In this document: positions 36,319-43,836 of the stretch, one piece after another | How the letters are laid out: each line of letters opens with the position of its first letter | How positions within the stretch are numbered: position 1 is the stretch's first letter | Assembly: GCF_028765345.1 (NCBI RefSeq) | Contig: NZ_JARAJZ010000003.1 | Location: 301,595 to 365,594 of the forward strand | From: Sporolactobacillus sp. CQH2019 | GTDB lineage: Bacteria; Bacillota; Bacilli; Bacillales; Sporolactobacillaceae | DNA length: 64,000 nucleotides | Reading direction: 5' to 3' | The notes under the pieces: generated by a model | Told to the model about the DNA's origin: nothing | What the model saw: only the letters and a program-made list of their open reading frames with translations | Database searches by the model: none | Program-made: the position numbers and the translations under genes

Positions 36319-36324
36319 TAATCA

Positions 36325-37995
36325 ATGAAATGGCCATATGTGTTTAACGTAACAGAGTACATGAAAGACTTTTATAACCAGCTTATCGGTCTGTTCAAAA
36401 ATGTCGGGGACGACATGCAGGAACAAAAATCACGGGTCGACAATCTTGTGCAAAACGCTCCGCAACCATCTGAGGTCGTTGATATCCGGACCGCTCAGGA
36501 CGGGACTGTCTACCCTACAGCCAGGGATCGGATCGCCGCAGATCGAAACGCACTGCAGGATAATATTGATCAGAACAAGACGGATCAGGGAACAATTAAT
36601 ACCGGCTTTACGTCGCAGTTGGCAGAAACTGCGAACCCAGCACACAATGCAGGCGGCATTATCTTCGGACGTGAGTACATGTCATATTTTCATAAAAAAT
36701 TGATGGCCTGGAATGTTTTATCAGACGGGCAGGCGCTAAACCTTTTAAAAGTAATATTTTCAGGTGATAGTACAACAGCAGGCGACAGTACAAGCTCTTC
36801 CGCTTTCCACATTGACCAACTGATAAAGAACCTTTCCCTACAAAATGGTCTTTTAATGACTAACGTTATCAATGCCGGTCACAGTGGTAAGGATACGGAA
36901 CACTGGAATCAAACTTATGTCGCGCAGGACTTGGCACAAACTCCAGATCTCTACATCCCTCGGTGGGGCATTAATGATCCGTATTACGCACATACGGATA
37001 ATTCTGCTCTCCCTGATCAATCTTCTGTAAATCCAAGTATCGATGTATTACGTCGGACACCAGAGGACTTTAATATAAGCTTGAGAGCCGGATTGCAACA
37101 GATTCGTAATCAACGAGACTACACACAGCTCACAATAATTCTCATGGCTCCAAATGCTACGTATGATGTTCCGAACGGACGTGATGCAAAATGGTATGAG
37201 GCAATAATACCTTATATCAAACAGGCAGCACGTGATTATCAGTGTGTATTTATCAATACGTATCAATATCTATACGATGCTCAAAATGCTGCTGATAATA
37301 TGGATAACCCATATGGAGACGGTCGGCATATCCATCCGAATGATGTACGTAATCTTTGGATTGCTAATTTGATATTCGATGTGATTTTTCCAAAATCAAT
37401 TCGGGATATGTACGGTCTGTCCCAAATTAAAAGCAGTCTAAGCACAATCGACGGTATTTTAACAGGGAATGAACCACCATCATTTTTTCCATTCGGACTA
37501 TCGTTCTATCGTGTAAGCGGTTCTGGTGCACTCTATAACGGTGGATTAATGACCCTTAAATCAGCTGATAATGTCGTCTATCAGTTAAACGTTGGCTATC
37601 ATACTGACAATGAGATCGCTTCAAGACTAAGAAATGGTGGATACGGAAGTGACACATGGGGCGTGTGGAGCTCGAACTCAATCATAAACCGTCCAGCATT
37701 GCAAAATAGTTGGCAAGACTATTCAGCAGGTGTTTCGCAAGCGGAGTATTATATCAGCCGGGATAATCAGGTACACTTTCAAGGGCTTATTAAACCTGGA
37801 ACAACAACAGCAGGTACTATTTTATTTAACATTCCTGCAGGATTTCGTCCATATATTGACCGATGGTTTCTAGTCGATAGCAATGGTGGAACATGTCGTG
37901 TGACGGTTAGTCCTGGAGGAAATGTGGTGCTTCAAAGTGGCACACCGACGACTTATTTATCTCTCGACCAAATATCTTATTTGGCAACCAATTAA
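36325..37995 (+). CDS. Receptor-binding tail protein with SGNH hydrolase domain
   Basis: 556 residues. N-terminal attachment and coiled-coil region (1-120), then an SGNH/GDSL-type esterase domain: block I FSGDSTTAG (Ser about 148), block III WGIND (Asn about 216) and block V DGRHIHPND (Asp331, His about 334). The C-terminal part (390-556) looks like a beta-rich binding domain (FHYTD-like NVGYHTDNEIASRLRNGG, INRPALQNSWQDYS). It probably removes acyl groups from host surface glycopolymers during adsorption. Just upstream of a cargo acetyltransferase. Confidence 0.82.
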   Translation: MKWPYVFNVTEYMKDFYNQLIGLFKNVGDDMQEQKSRVDNLVQNAPQPSEVVDIRTAQDGTVYPTARDRIAADRNALQDNIDQNKTDQGTINTGFTSQLAETANPAHNAGGIIFGREYMSYFHKKLMAWNVLSDGQALNLLKVIFSGDSTTAGDSTSSSAFHIDQLIKNLSLQNGLLMTNVINAGHSGKDTEHWNQTYVAQDLAQTPDLYIPRWGINDPYYAHTDNSALPDQSSVNPSIDVLRRTPEDFNISLRAGLQQIRNQRDYTQLTIILMAPNATYDVPNGRDAKWYEAIIPYIKQAARDYQCVFINTYQYLYDAQNAADNMDNPYGDGRHIHPNDVRNLWIANLIFDVIFPKSIRDMYGLSQIKSSLSTIDGILTGNEPPSFFPFGLSFYRVSGSGALYNGGLMTLKSADNVVYQLNVGYHTDNEIASRLRNGGYGSDTWGVWSSNSIINRPALQNSWQDYSAGVSQAEYYISRDNQVHFQGLIKPGTTTAGTILFNIPAGFRPYIDRWFLVDSNGGTCRVTVSPGGNVVLQSGTPTTYLSLDQISYLATN

Positions 37996-38010
37996 AAGGA
38001 GACTGAACAT

Positions 38011-38298
38011 ATGGCTTTACAACTTACTATCACTTTACCGAGCGGTATTATTGTGCCAAACGCATATGTAAAAATTGTAGGTTATCAAGGTGATAAAAAT
38101 CAGTGCCAACTACGACTCGCTGCATTTAAGGATCAGGCGTCCATGCAGGCGGGGGCACCACAGATTGATGGATATAATAGGACAGAGGTATTTGTACCGA
38201 CACTGAGTGCGACAGCGGGGGACTTTATTACACAGGGATATAACTATATCAAGACACTGCCAGATTTTAACGGTGCAACGGATGTCTTAGAAACATGA
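38011..38298 (+). CDS. Tail-associated protein of unknown function
   Basis: 95 residues, beta-strand-rich (ALQLTITLPSGIIVPNAYVKIVGYQGDKNQCQLRLAAFKDQ). Small proteins of this kind follow receptor-binding proteins in Bacilli phages, some as tail-fibre chaperones or upper baseplate parts. AAAAGGAG site 9 bases before the ATG. The last gene of normal GC before the AT-rich cargo. Confidence 0.7.
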   Translation: MALQLTITLPSGIIVPNAYVKIVGYQGDKNQCQLRLAAFKDQASMQAGAPQIDGYNRTEVFVPTLSATAGDFITQGYNYIKTLPDFNGATDVLET

Positions 38299-38423
38299 TA
38301 ATCTATAAGATACGCTCAAAAAAATATTATATTGCCTAAAAATTAGTGATAAAATTAGGATAATATTTTAGAGAGCAGGGATATGATAATCTAAGATTAT
38401 ATATTTTTTGAGGGAGGCGTACT

Positions 38424-39053
38424 ATGCTTGAGTTTTTTTGGAGGGTATATAGAAAAATAAGGTTTAAAATAACTAATATTGACCAACGCATTATTATAAA
38501 GGGAAAAAGGGCTTCATACAAAGCATCTAAAAGTATTTTTGTATCAGAGAGCGCAGTAATATGTTTAGAAACAAATTTGTCTACGCAAGAATCTGGGAAA
38601 ATTACAATTGGAGATAAGTCTTTTATTAGAGGAAACCTTGAAGTGCAACGTGCTGGCGGTATAATCAATGTTGGTAAAAAATGTTACATAGGAGATGGAA
38701 CTAGAATATGGTCAGCGGAAAACATTACAATAGGTGATAATGTATTAATTGCGCATAATTGCAATATATTTGATAATGATACACATCCAAAAGATATTAA
38801 AGAACGCAGACTGGATGCAGAAGACATTATATGGAATGGAATCAGAAGAAATTTTTGTTCTTTAGGGAAAAAGCCAGTTATAATTGAGGATGATGTCTGG
38901 ATTGGTGCAAATGTATCAATTTTAAAAGGCGTATCAATAGGAAAAGGTTCTATAATTGGAACTGGCAGTGTTGTAACAAGTAATATTCCTGCAGAATCCA
39001 TTGCGGTTGGAAATCCTGCGAAAGTCATCAAAAAAATATGCGGGGGTATGTAA
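38424..39053 (+). CDS. Hexapeptide-repeat acetyltransferase, prophage cargo
   Basis: 209 residues. Left-handed beta-helix acyltransferase (WbbJ/galactoside O-acetyltransferase-like): repeats ITIGDKSFIRGN, INVGKKCYIGDGTRIWSAENITIGDNVLIAHNCNIFDNDTH (catalytic His in NDTH), VIIEDDVWIGANVSILKGVSIGKGSIIGTGSVVTSNIPAESIAVGNPAKVIKKI. Likely O-acetylates a sugar of cell-wall or exopolysaccharide. Base composition is clearly AT-richer than neighbouring phage genes and it has its own leader, marking a lysogenic-conversion cargo. Acceptor unknown. Confidence 0.85.
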   Translation: MLEFFWRVYRKIRFKITNIDQRIIIKGKRASYKASKSIFVSESAVICLETNLSTQESGKITIGDKSFIRGNLEVQRAGGIINVGKKCYIGDGTRIWSAENITIGDNVLIAHNCNIFDNDTHPKDIKERRLDAEDIIWNGIRRNFCSLGKKPVIIEDDVWIGANVSILKGVSIGKGSIIGTGSVVTSNIPAESIAVGNPAKVIKKICGGM

Positions 39054-39054
39054 A

Positions 39055-39231
39055 ATGTTTGATAGTGAAAAAATGGAAACAGATATGGTGATACAGCATG
39101 ATGGTGTTGCTTATAGAATAATAGATACAGGAAGCAGTGGCATGCTTATTGTGGCTAAAGAAGATGATGTAAAAAGCAATAATTACCCGATACCTTTATT
39201 TACAATGCCAGTTACCGATTCGTTATATTGA
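39055..39231 (+). CDS. 58-residue cargo protein of unknown function
   Basis: Begins MFDSEKMETDMVIQHDGVAYRIIDTGSSGMLIVAKEDD and ends MPVTDSLY. The ATG overlaps nothing but follows the acetyltransferase stop by one base, so translation is coupled. AT-rich like its partner. No recognised family; the compact beta-rich look resembles small phage or host regulatory proteins. Confidence 0.65.
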   Translation: MFDSEKMETDMVIQHDGVAYRIIDTGSSGMLIVAKEDDVKSNNYPIPLFTMPVTDSLY

Positions 39232-39365
39232 TGAATGCAATTAAAAAGTATGTCCAATAAGGACGCTACTGCGACATAGGCGGACCCGAAAGCAGTAAAA
39301 TTTTTATTTTTTACAAAGTATCCGACCATACATCTGACTTTGTCAAAACCCATGCTGGGCTTGCG

Positions 39366-39462
39366 TTGACAGCTTAATATGCTATGCTATTTTAGAAGCA
39401 GGTAGAACGGTCTAGCTAACCGTTCGTCAGCGCACCGTGGAGCGCGCCTGCTTCTTTATTTT
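39366..39462 (+). ncRNA. Promoter and structured RNA with terminator, upstream of the second recombinase
   Basis: TTGACA (39366-39371), 16-base spacer, TATTTT (39388-39393); a TTGCGT/TATGCT pair (39361, 39383) is an alternative. The transcript can fold as: outer stem GAAGCAGG (39395-39402) with CCTGCTTC (39447-39454), enclosing hairpin GAACGGT/ACCGTTC (39405-39411, 39419-39425) and a GCGC/GCGC hairpin (39430-39433, 39442-39445), then TTTATTTT. The second loop holds CCGTGGA (39435-39441), complementary to TCCACGG (39492-39498), which abuts the GGAGG of the next gene. It could be a small RNA or a transcription/translation attenuator. Confidence 0.6.
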
Positions 39463-39509
39463 GCGGTGCGATCCTAAAGCGACTATTCCTTTCCACGGAG
39501 GAATTGAAT

Positions 39510-40514
39510 ATGGATATGGTAGAATTTTCTGCAGGCGAACAGATGCTGTCGGAGTTTGTCGGTGTGCTTACGGATTTGATTCCAGGTATCGATCTGCGAC
39601 TAATTAAGGGCAAGTTCTCGCAGGTCATGACCAAGTATCATATCACCAGGACACCGGAGAACGTCTTTCATCCGGATGTTGAAGAGAAGCTGAAACTTTT
39701 CCTCAGTGCGAAGAAACTGGAAGGCATGTCAGAACTCACGATTGACGGATACAAGCGAGAACTGATTGCTTTTGCTGAACATGTCAAAAAGCGAGTGGCC
39801 GACATTACAACAGCAGATATTCGGGTATATCTGGCCGGATGCGACAAAGTGATGATGAGTACGATTGCAAAAAAGTTGTTCGTGCTTCGGAGCTTTTTTG
39901 GATGGCTGACCGATGAAGAGATCATCAGCCGTGATCCGGCCAAGAAGATCAAGGCACCGAAAATGCCGAAACTACTGCCGAAAGCCTTGGATATTGAAGG
40001 TCTGGAGATGCTGCGTGAGGCATGTGAAAACGAACGGGAGCGCGCGATCATTGAGTTCTTCTACTCAACAGGTTGCCGGCTTTCCGAAGTTCAGCAACTG
40101 AATATATCCGACATTGATGTGCCGAATATGTCAACAAAGGTATTCGGTAAAGGAAGCAAGGAACGGATCGTGTATTTGAGCTTCAGGGCACTGTATCATC
40201 TTAGAAAATATCTAAAGAGCCGCGAAGATGACTGTCCTGCGCTTTTCGTGACTGAGCGCAAGCCAGCACGGCGTCTTGGTCGCAGATCCATTGAACGGGA
40301 AATAAAGAGCATTGCCGCACGTACCGAGATCAGTAAAAAAGTTACGCCGCACGTCATGCGTCACACTTTTGCGACGTTGATGCTTAACAATGGCGCAGAT
40401 CTGGCCGGAGTCCAACAATTGCTTGGCCATTCCAGCCCGGATACAACCCAGCGATATGCGACTGTTACTGAAGAAAACAAACATAATCAGCATCGGAAGT
40501 ACCTGGTGCAGTAA
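39510..40514 (+). CDS. Second prophage tyrosine recombinase, XerC/D-like
   Basis: 334 residues from the ATG at 39510, 8 bases after GGAGG (39497-39501). SAM-like N-terminal domain (KLKLFLSAKKLEGMSELTIDGYKRELIAFAEHV) and catalytic domain with Arg in STGCRLSEVQ (about 188), Lys in FGKGSKER, H-x-x-R in HVMRHTFATLM (about 281-284) and Tyr in TTQRYATV (about 314). It is not the ssrA integrase, which lies at the left end. Sits between cargo genes and lysis genes; may mobilise the cargo or carry out a separate recombination. Confidence 0.9.
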   Translation: MDMVEFSAGEQMLSEFVGVLTDLIPGIDLRLIKGKFSQVMTKYHITRTPENVFHPDVEEKLKLFLSAKKLEGMSELTIDGYKRELIAFAEHVKKRVADITTADIRVYLAGCDKVMMSTIAKKLFVLRSFFGWLTDEEIISRDPAKKIKAPKMPKLLPKALDIEGLEMLREACENERERAIIEFFYSTGCRLSEVQQLNISDIDVPNMSTKVFGKGSKERIVYLSFRALYHLRKYLKSREDDCPALFVTERKPARRLGRRSIEREIKSIAARTEISKKVTPHVMRHTFATLMLNNGADLAGVQQLLGHSSPDTTQRYATVTEENKHNQHRKYLVQ

Positions 40515-40517
40515 TAT

Positions 40518-40539
40518 AAGAGCCTTCGGGCTCTTTTTT
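40518..40539 (+). terminator. Terminator of the second recombinase gene
   Basis: AAGAGCC (40518-40524), TTCG tetraloop, GGCTCTT (40529-40535), followed by TTTT. Strong intrinsic terminator directly after the recombinase stop codon. Confidence 0.9.
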
Positions 40540-40571
40540 AATACGCACATCCCATTAAAGGAGGATAGTTT

Positions 40572-40643
40572 ATGACCCGAATCAGGGTCTTTTTATTTTG
40601 CTTAAAAGAGGCGGTGGCAGGGTGGATACACAGGAGCAGCTGA
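40572..40643 (+). CDS. Possible 23-residue leader peptide overlapping a terminator
   Basis: AAAGGAGG is placed 8 bases before an ATG that opens MTRIRVFLFCLKEAVAGWIHRSS. The first codons form the 5' arm of a hairpin GACCC (40574-40578) / GGGTC (40585-40589) followed by TTTTTATTTT, an intrinsic terminator. Translation of the peptide would prevent the hairpin from forming, so this could be a leader controlling the lysis genes. It could equally be chance. Confidence 0.4.
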   Translation: MTRIRVFLFCLKEAVAGWIHRSS

Positions 40644-40930
40644 AAGACCATGAAAAGCGCATTGAGCGGCTGGAGGACGGGCAAGAGGATATAAAGGCAA
40701 GGATCAGTAGCCTGTCTGATCAGATCAAGGATGGAAATGCCAGAAATGACGAATCAAATAAATATCTGCGCGAGCAAAACACGGAAGTTATCCGGATGCT
40801 CGGAGGTATTCAGCAAAAAAAGCAGGAAGCGCATATCTGGACATGGCAAGCGATTGGTAAACTGGCCATACCGATCGGCGGGGTTGTCACGCTGGCCACA
40901 ATCATTGTCAATTATTTTTTCAGCAAATAA
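40622..40930 (+). CDS. XhlA-like lysis accessory membrane protein
   Basis: 102 residues from the GTG at 40622. N-terminal coiled coil (TQEQLKDHEKRIERLEDGQEDIKARISSLSDQI) and one C-terminal membrane helix (LAIPIGGVVTLATIIVNYFF), the layout of XhlA/haemolysin-type proteins that act with holin and endolysin. First of the three lysis genes. Confidence 0.8.
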   Translation: MDTQEQLKDHEKRIERLEDGQEDIKARISSLSDQIKDGNARNDESNKYLREQNTEVIRMLGGIQQKKQEAHIWTWQAIGKLAIPIGGVVTLATIIVNYFFSK

Positions 40931-40945
40931 AAATAGGAGGGATTC

Positions 40946-42085
40946 ATGTTGGCACAGTACAAAGGCATCGACATCGCTTCGATGCAGGGCCATGTAGATT
41001 TTAACAAAGTAAAGGCAGCAGGGTATTCATTCGTTATCATCAAGGCAACGGAAGGCAGCGAAGCAGGGTCGCACTACATCAACCCCTATTTCCGGGAAAG
41101 TGTGAGGAACGCTGAGGCGGCCGGTCTGGCCGTCCACATCTATCACTTTTTCCGAGGAATTTCCGATAGTGATGCGCGTTCCGAAGCTGATTGGTTCCTG
41201 AAAAATCTGGCCGGAATCAACGTCAAAGGGTATCTGTTCTGCGATGTCGAAGCGAAAAATCTGAATCCGAATGCTGGAACGCTGACCGGCTTTGTTAATG
41301 CATTTTTTGACCAGCTGGCAAAAGCAGGGCATGCGAAACTTGGTATTTATAGTGGACTATATTTCTTCCGTGATCGTCTCACTGAGTCAGCGCTGCGTCC
41401 GGGATTGCTTAAATGGATTGCCCAGTACAACGATCACTGCGACCGCAAGGCAGACATCTGGCAGCACCGCTCAGACGCTAGCGTACCAGGAATTAATGGC
41501 CGAGTAGACGAGAATATCGCCTACACCTCAGCGGTCGCCAGTGCAAGCGCTCCGGCGGCGAAACCGGCCAATAAACCAACTTCAAAACCGAAGCCAGCAA
41601 GCAAACCATCCTCTGGAACGTACAAGGTACGCCCGGGCGACACGCTGAGTGCTATTGCAGGTCGCTTAGGGACAAACGTTCAGGCGCTGGCGGCGCTAAA
41701 CGGTATCCGCAACGTCAACCTGATCAAGCCCGGTCAGGTGCTGCGGCTTAAAAAGACAAATCATCCAGCCAAGCCAGCGGCATCGGGTACGTATACCGTC
41801 CGATCCGGAGATACGCTATCAGCGATTGCCGCAAAACACGGGACGACTGTCAGCAGGCTGGCCGCCCTGAACGGAATCAGAAACCCGAACGTGATCCGTG
41901 TCGGGCAGGTGCTGAAGCTGTCCGGATCCGCAGCAAAACGGGCCGGCCGTCCGTATCACAAAGTTGCCAGCGGTGACACGCTATGGGATATCGCCCAGAG
42001 ACATCACACGACGGTGCAGCAACTGAAAAATAAGAATCATCTGTCCACGGATACCATTTATCCGGGACAAAAAATTTATCTATAA
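40946..42085 (+). CDS. Endolysin: GH25 muramidase with three LysM domains
   Basis: 379 residues. Peptidoglycan-cleaving lysozyme. N-terminal GH25 domain (residues 4-200: YKGIDIASMQGHVDF, KATEGSEAGSHYINPYF, FCDVEAKN with the catalytic D-x-E, WQHRSDASVPGINGRVDENIAY). A Pro/Lys-rich linker (207-226) leads to three LysM repeats: YKVRPGDTLSAIAGRLG, YTVRSGDTLSAIAAKHG and YHKVASGDTLWDIAQRHH. No signal peptide, so release depends on the holin. Confidence 0.96.
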   Translation: MLAQYKGIDIASMQGHVDFNKVKAAGYSFVIIKATEGSEAGSHYINPYFRESVRNAEAAGLAVHIYHFFRGISDSDARSEADWFLKNLAGINVKGYLFCDVEAKNLNPNAGTLTGFVNAFFDQLAKAGHAKLGIYSGLYFFRDRLTESALRPGLLKWIAQYNDHCDRKADIWQHRSDASVPGINGRVDENIAYTSAVASASAPAAKPANKPTSKPKPASKPSSGTYKVRPGDTLSAIAGRLGTNVQALAALNGIRNVNLIKPGQVLRLKKTNHPAKPAASGTYTVRSGDTLSAIAAKHGTTVSRLAALNGIRNPNVIRVGQVLKLSGSAAKRAGRPYHKVASGDTLWDIAQRHHTTVQQLKNKNHLSTDTIYPGQKIYL

Positions 42086-42100
42086 GGGAGAGACGTAACC

Positions 42101-42379
42101 ATGAAAATTAATTGGATCGTCCGTCTAAAAAATCCTGTATTCATCGCTCAGCTTGTCATTTCTGTTCTTCTGCCGATCCTGGCTTATGCCGGACTGACCG
42201 GCGCTGACGTGACCAGCTGGCCAATTCTGATCGGTCTGATCGTAGCGGCCGTCAAAAATCCTTATGTACTGGCACTGGTGATCGTGAGTGTCTGGCATAC
42301 GGTCAATGACCCGACCACTTCCGGACTGTCTGATAGTGATCTGGCGTTGAAATACAAGGCACCATATAAAGATAAATAA
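42101..42379 (+). CDS. Phage holin, phi-LC3 type
   Basis: 92 residues with two membrane helices (about 11-31 and 38-61) and a polar C-terminus containing VWHTVNDPTTSGLSDSDLALKYKAPYKD, the phi-LC3/Bacilli holin signature. It forms the lethal membrane lesions that let the endolysin out. Last late gene before the opposite-strand gene. A weak hairpin CTGCG...CGCAG (42393-42410) may end the transcript. Confidence 0.92.
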   Translation: MKINWIVRLKNPVFIAQLVISVLLPILAYAGLTGADVTSWPILIGLIVAAVKNPYVLALVIVSVWHTVNDPTTSGLSDSDLALKYKAPYKDK

Positions 42380-42451
42380 AAAAATAAATCCCTGCGCTTC
42401 CTGGACGCAGAGATGGCTTTCTCACTCACAAGAATATTATATCAGATTATT

Positions 42452-43405
42452 TTAATTGTTGAAACTAGGATGTTGCCAATATTGATCGGATACAACCGGA
42501 ACATTGTCGGATTGAAAATTACTGAAATCAATTTTATCAATTGTTTTGCGTTTAAAATCAACTTTCATAACAGTAGAATCTGTCTTTTTTCCATAAGCGT
42601 CCTGCATTGGAAAGACAATATTCAGATAAACTTCTTTGACTTCTTTTACAGGTTTTAAATGTTTCAGGGCTGCGGTCGTACTCATCCACATGCCTTTTTT
42701 GATTGAATTATTGGATAAGTTATCCTGGCCATAGACACGAGCGAAGACAAAGCCGTTATCTTTGTTATAATTCAGGCTGATCAGTGAACTTTTATTATTA
42801 AATGAATTGGTCGTACCGAAGGCGTTATTTGTCTGGATCGCGGCTTTAATCCTATCTTCTGTTGATTGTTTTTTTGGTGTCTGTTTTGCCGGTAAAGTTG
42901 CCGCTGTCTTCGGTTTATCTGCCTGTGCCTTAGGCTGATCACCATTTGGAACAGCCAATCCGATAATAAGCAAGATAATAAGCAAATAGCCTATACTGGC
43001 CATGACCATTTTCCATCGCTTGCCTGAGCGGAAACCGATAATTTTTCGGTACCATTTGCGCTTTACATACTCCGTTTTGATACCGTTTGACTGCAAATAG
43101 GGGAGAAATTCATTTAGTTCAGGAACGCTAATTTGGACCGACCTGTTTCCGGTTAAAGAAAACCGGACGCTCAACGCCATTTTATCAATAACAGAATGAC
43201 TAAAGTCTGACCACAAATAGGAATCAACGGATTTAACATTTTTACCATCCATTGTAAAAACATCGAATCCATGATCACCAATAGAGATTAATTGTTCCGA
43301 GAGCTTGCCAACAATACCGCCATTTAATACTTTTCCGGGTGGAAGTTTGTTTTCTAAAATATAGTGCAGAACAATATCGATTGACTTCTTTTTCTTTTCT
43401 GGCAT
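42452..43405 (-). CDS. Prophage membrane protein with PH-like N-terminus, possible lysogeny gene
   Basis: 317 residues from the ATG at 43405 (GGGAGG 8 bases upstream); a longer frame to 43435 would overlap the -10 box. Layout: cytoplasmic N-terminal domain of about 110 residues (IVGKLSEQLISIGDHGFDVFTMDGKNVKSV...), one membrane helix (about 134-155, MVMASIGYLLIILLIIGLAV), then a Lys/Pro/Ala-rich stalk and an outside domain. Expressed opposite to the lysis genes next to attR, the usual place of genes active in the lysogen, such as superinfection exclusion or host-altering proteins. No family recognised. Confidence 0.7.
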   Translation of the reverse strand: MPEKKKKSIDIVLHYILENKLPPGKVLNGGIVGKLSEQLISIGDHGFDVFTMDGKNVKSVDSYLWSDFSHSVIDKMALSVRFSLTGNRSVQISVPELNEFLPYLQSNGIKTEYVKRKWYRKIIGFRSGKRWKMVMASIGYLLIILLIIGLAVPNGDQPKAQADKPKTAATLPAKQTPKKQSTEDRIKAAIQTNNAFGTTNSFNNKSSLISLNYNKDNGFVFARVYGQDNLSNNSIKKGMWMSTTAALKHLKPVKEVKEVYLNIVFPMQDAYGKKTDSTVMKVDFKRKTIDKIDFSNFQSDNVPVVSDQYWQHPSFNN

Positions 43406-43434
43406 TAAATGGACCTCCCGCAGCTTTTTCCTCA

Positions 43435-43440
43435 ATTATA
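43435..43440 (-). promoter_or_regulatory. -10 box for the attR-proximal membrane protein gene
   Basis: TATAAT on the minus strand (plus-strand ATTATA at 43435-43440), about 30 bases before the ATG at 43405. A convincing -35 is not evident, though TTGTAC lies upstream. Confidence 0.5.
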
Positions 43441-43487
43441 CAAAAAATGCTGTACAATAACGGAGTTAAAATTGATTTTATCAAAAC

Positions 43488-43505
43488 AAGGGCAAAACAA
43501 GGGCA
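43488..43505. repeat. Right arm-type integrase binding repeat
   Basis: Exact copy of the left-end 18-base block at 5671-5688, 54 bases inside attR and in the same orientation. Supports it as an integrase arm site. Confidence 0.7.
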
Positions 43506-43558
43506 CGAGTATCACTTAATCATTTGAAACCTTGATACATCAACTGTCAGCGAATTAA

Positions 43559-43581
43559 GTTCGACTCCCACCGTCTCCATT
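43559..43581. other. attR, right prophage attachment site
   Basis: Second copy of the ssrA 3'-end sequence (T-arm GTTCGACTC through CTCCATT). Identical to attL over the 18-base core. It has no tmRNA body before it, so it marks the right boundary of the prophage. Confidence 0.9.
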
Positions 43582-43790
43582 CTGGTGTTGGTACACTATG
43601 ACTGACACACCCCAAAAAATCCCTTTTTAGAGGGATTTTTAAATACCCATTTATAATAACTCCAGTACACTTTTGCGAAGTTTGAGGGGTAAATGAGGGG
43701 TTTAATCCTATTCGATTTGAAACAACTTTTTTTTTCTTATCTTCCGTTTTAAAATTGAATAATCGGCAAAAGGCCATCGTTTTCACATCC
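43582..43790. mobile_element. Left-end remnant of an older, related prophage at the same site
   Basis: Directly after attR the layout repeats that after attL: GGTACAC (43590-43596; compare 5577-5583), the terminator AAAAATCCCT/AGGGATTTTT (43615-43624, 43631-43640), two TGAGGGGT units 11 bases apart (43683-43690, 43694-43701; the resident phage also has 11), and on the minus strand a coding fragment KTMAFCRLFNFKTEDKKKKVVSNR comparable to the resident integrase end (STIFKLDAKQKVVNIR). Interpreted as the left end of an earlier tandem lysogen, the rest deleted up to otsBA. Confidence 0.6.
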
Positions 43791-43817
43791 TGGAACAGGA
43801 TAGGAAGGCGATGGCCT
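43771..43817 (-). terminator. Terminator of the trehalose synthase/phosphatase gene
   Basis: Stem AGGCCATCG (minus strand, plus coordinates 43809-43817) with CGATGGCCT (43771-43779), followed on the minus strand by TTTTG. An inner TCCTG/CAGGA pairing extends it. Confidence 0.8.
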
Positions 43818-43836
43818 GTCTCGATAGCAATGAAAT

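Larger units (their letters stand above)
5551..43581. mobile_element. Complete HK97-type siphovirus prophage integrated in ssrA
   Basis: 38 kb between two att copies, with the canonical order: integrase and repressor leftward, then replication, packaging, head, tail, lysis and a lysogeny-type gene by attR. Arm-type repeats lie inside both ends (5671-5688 and 43488-43505). Structural genes are all open. Possible lesions are the stop codon in the SNF2 helicase Walker A motif at 20442 and a frameshift-like break at 16980-17146. Whether it can still be induced is unknown. Confidence 0.95.
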
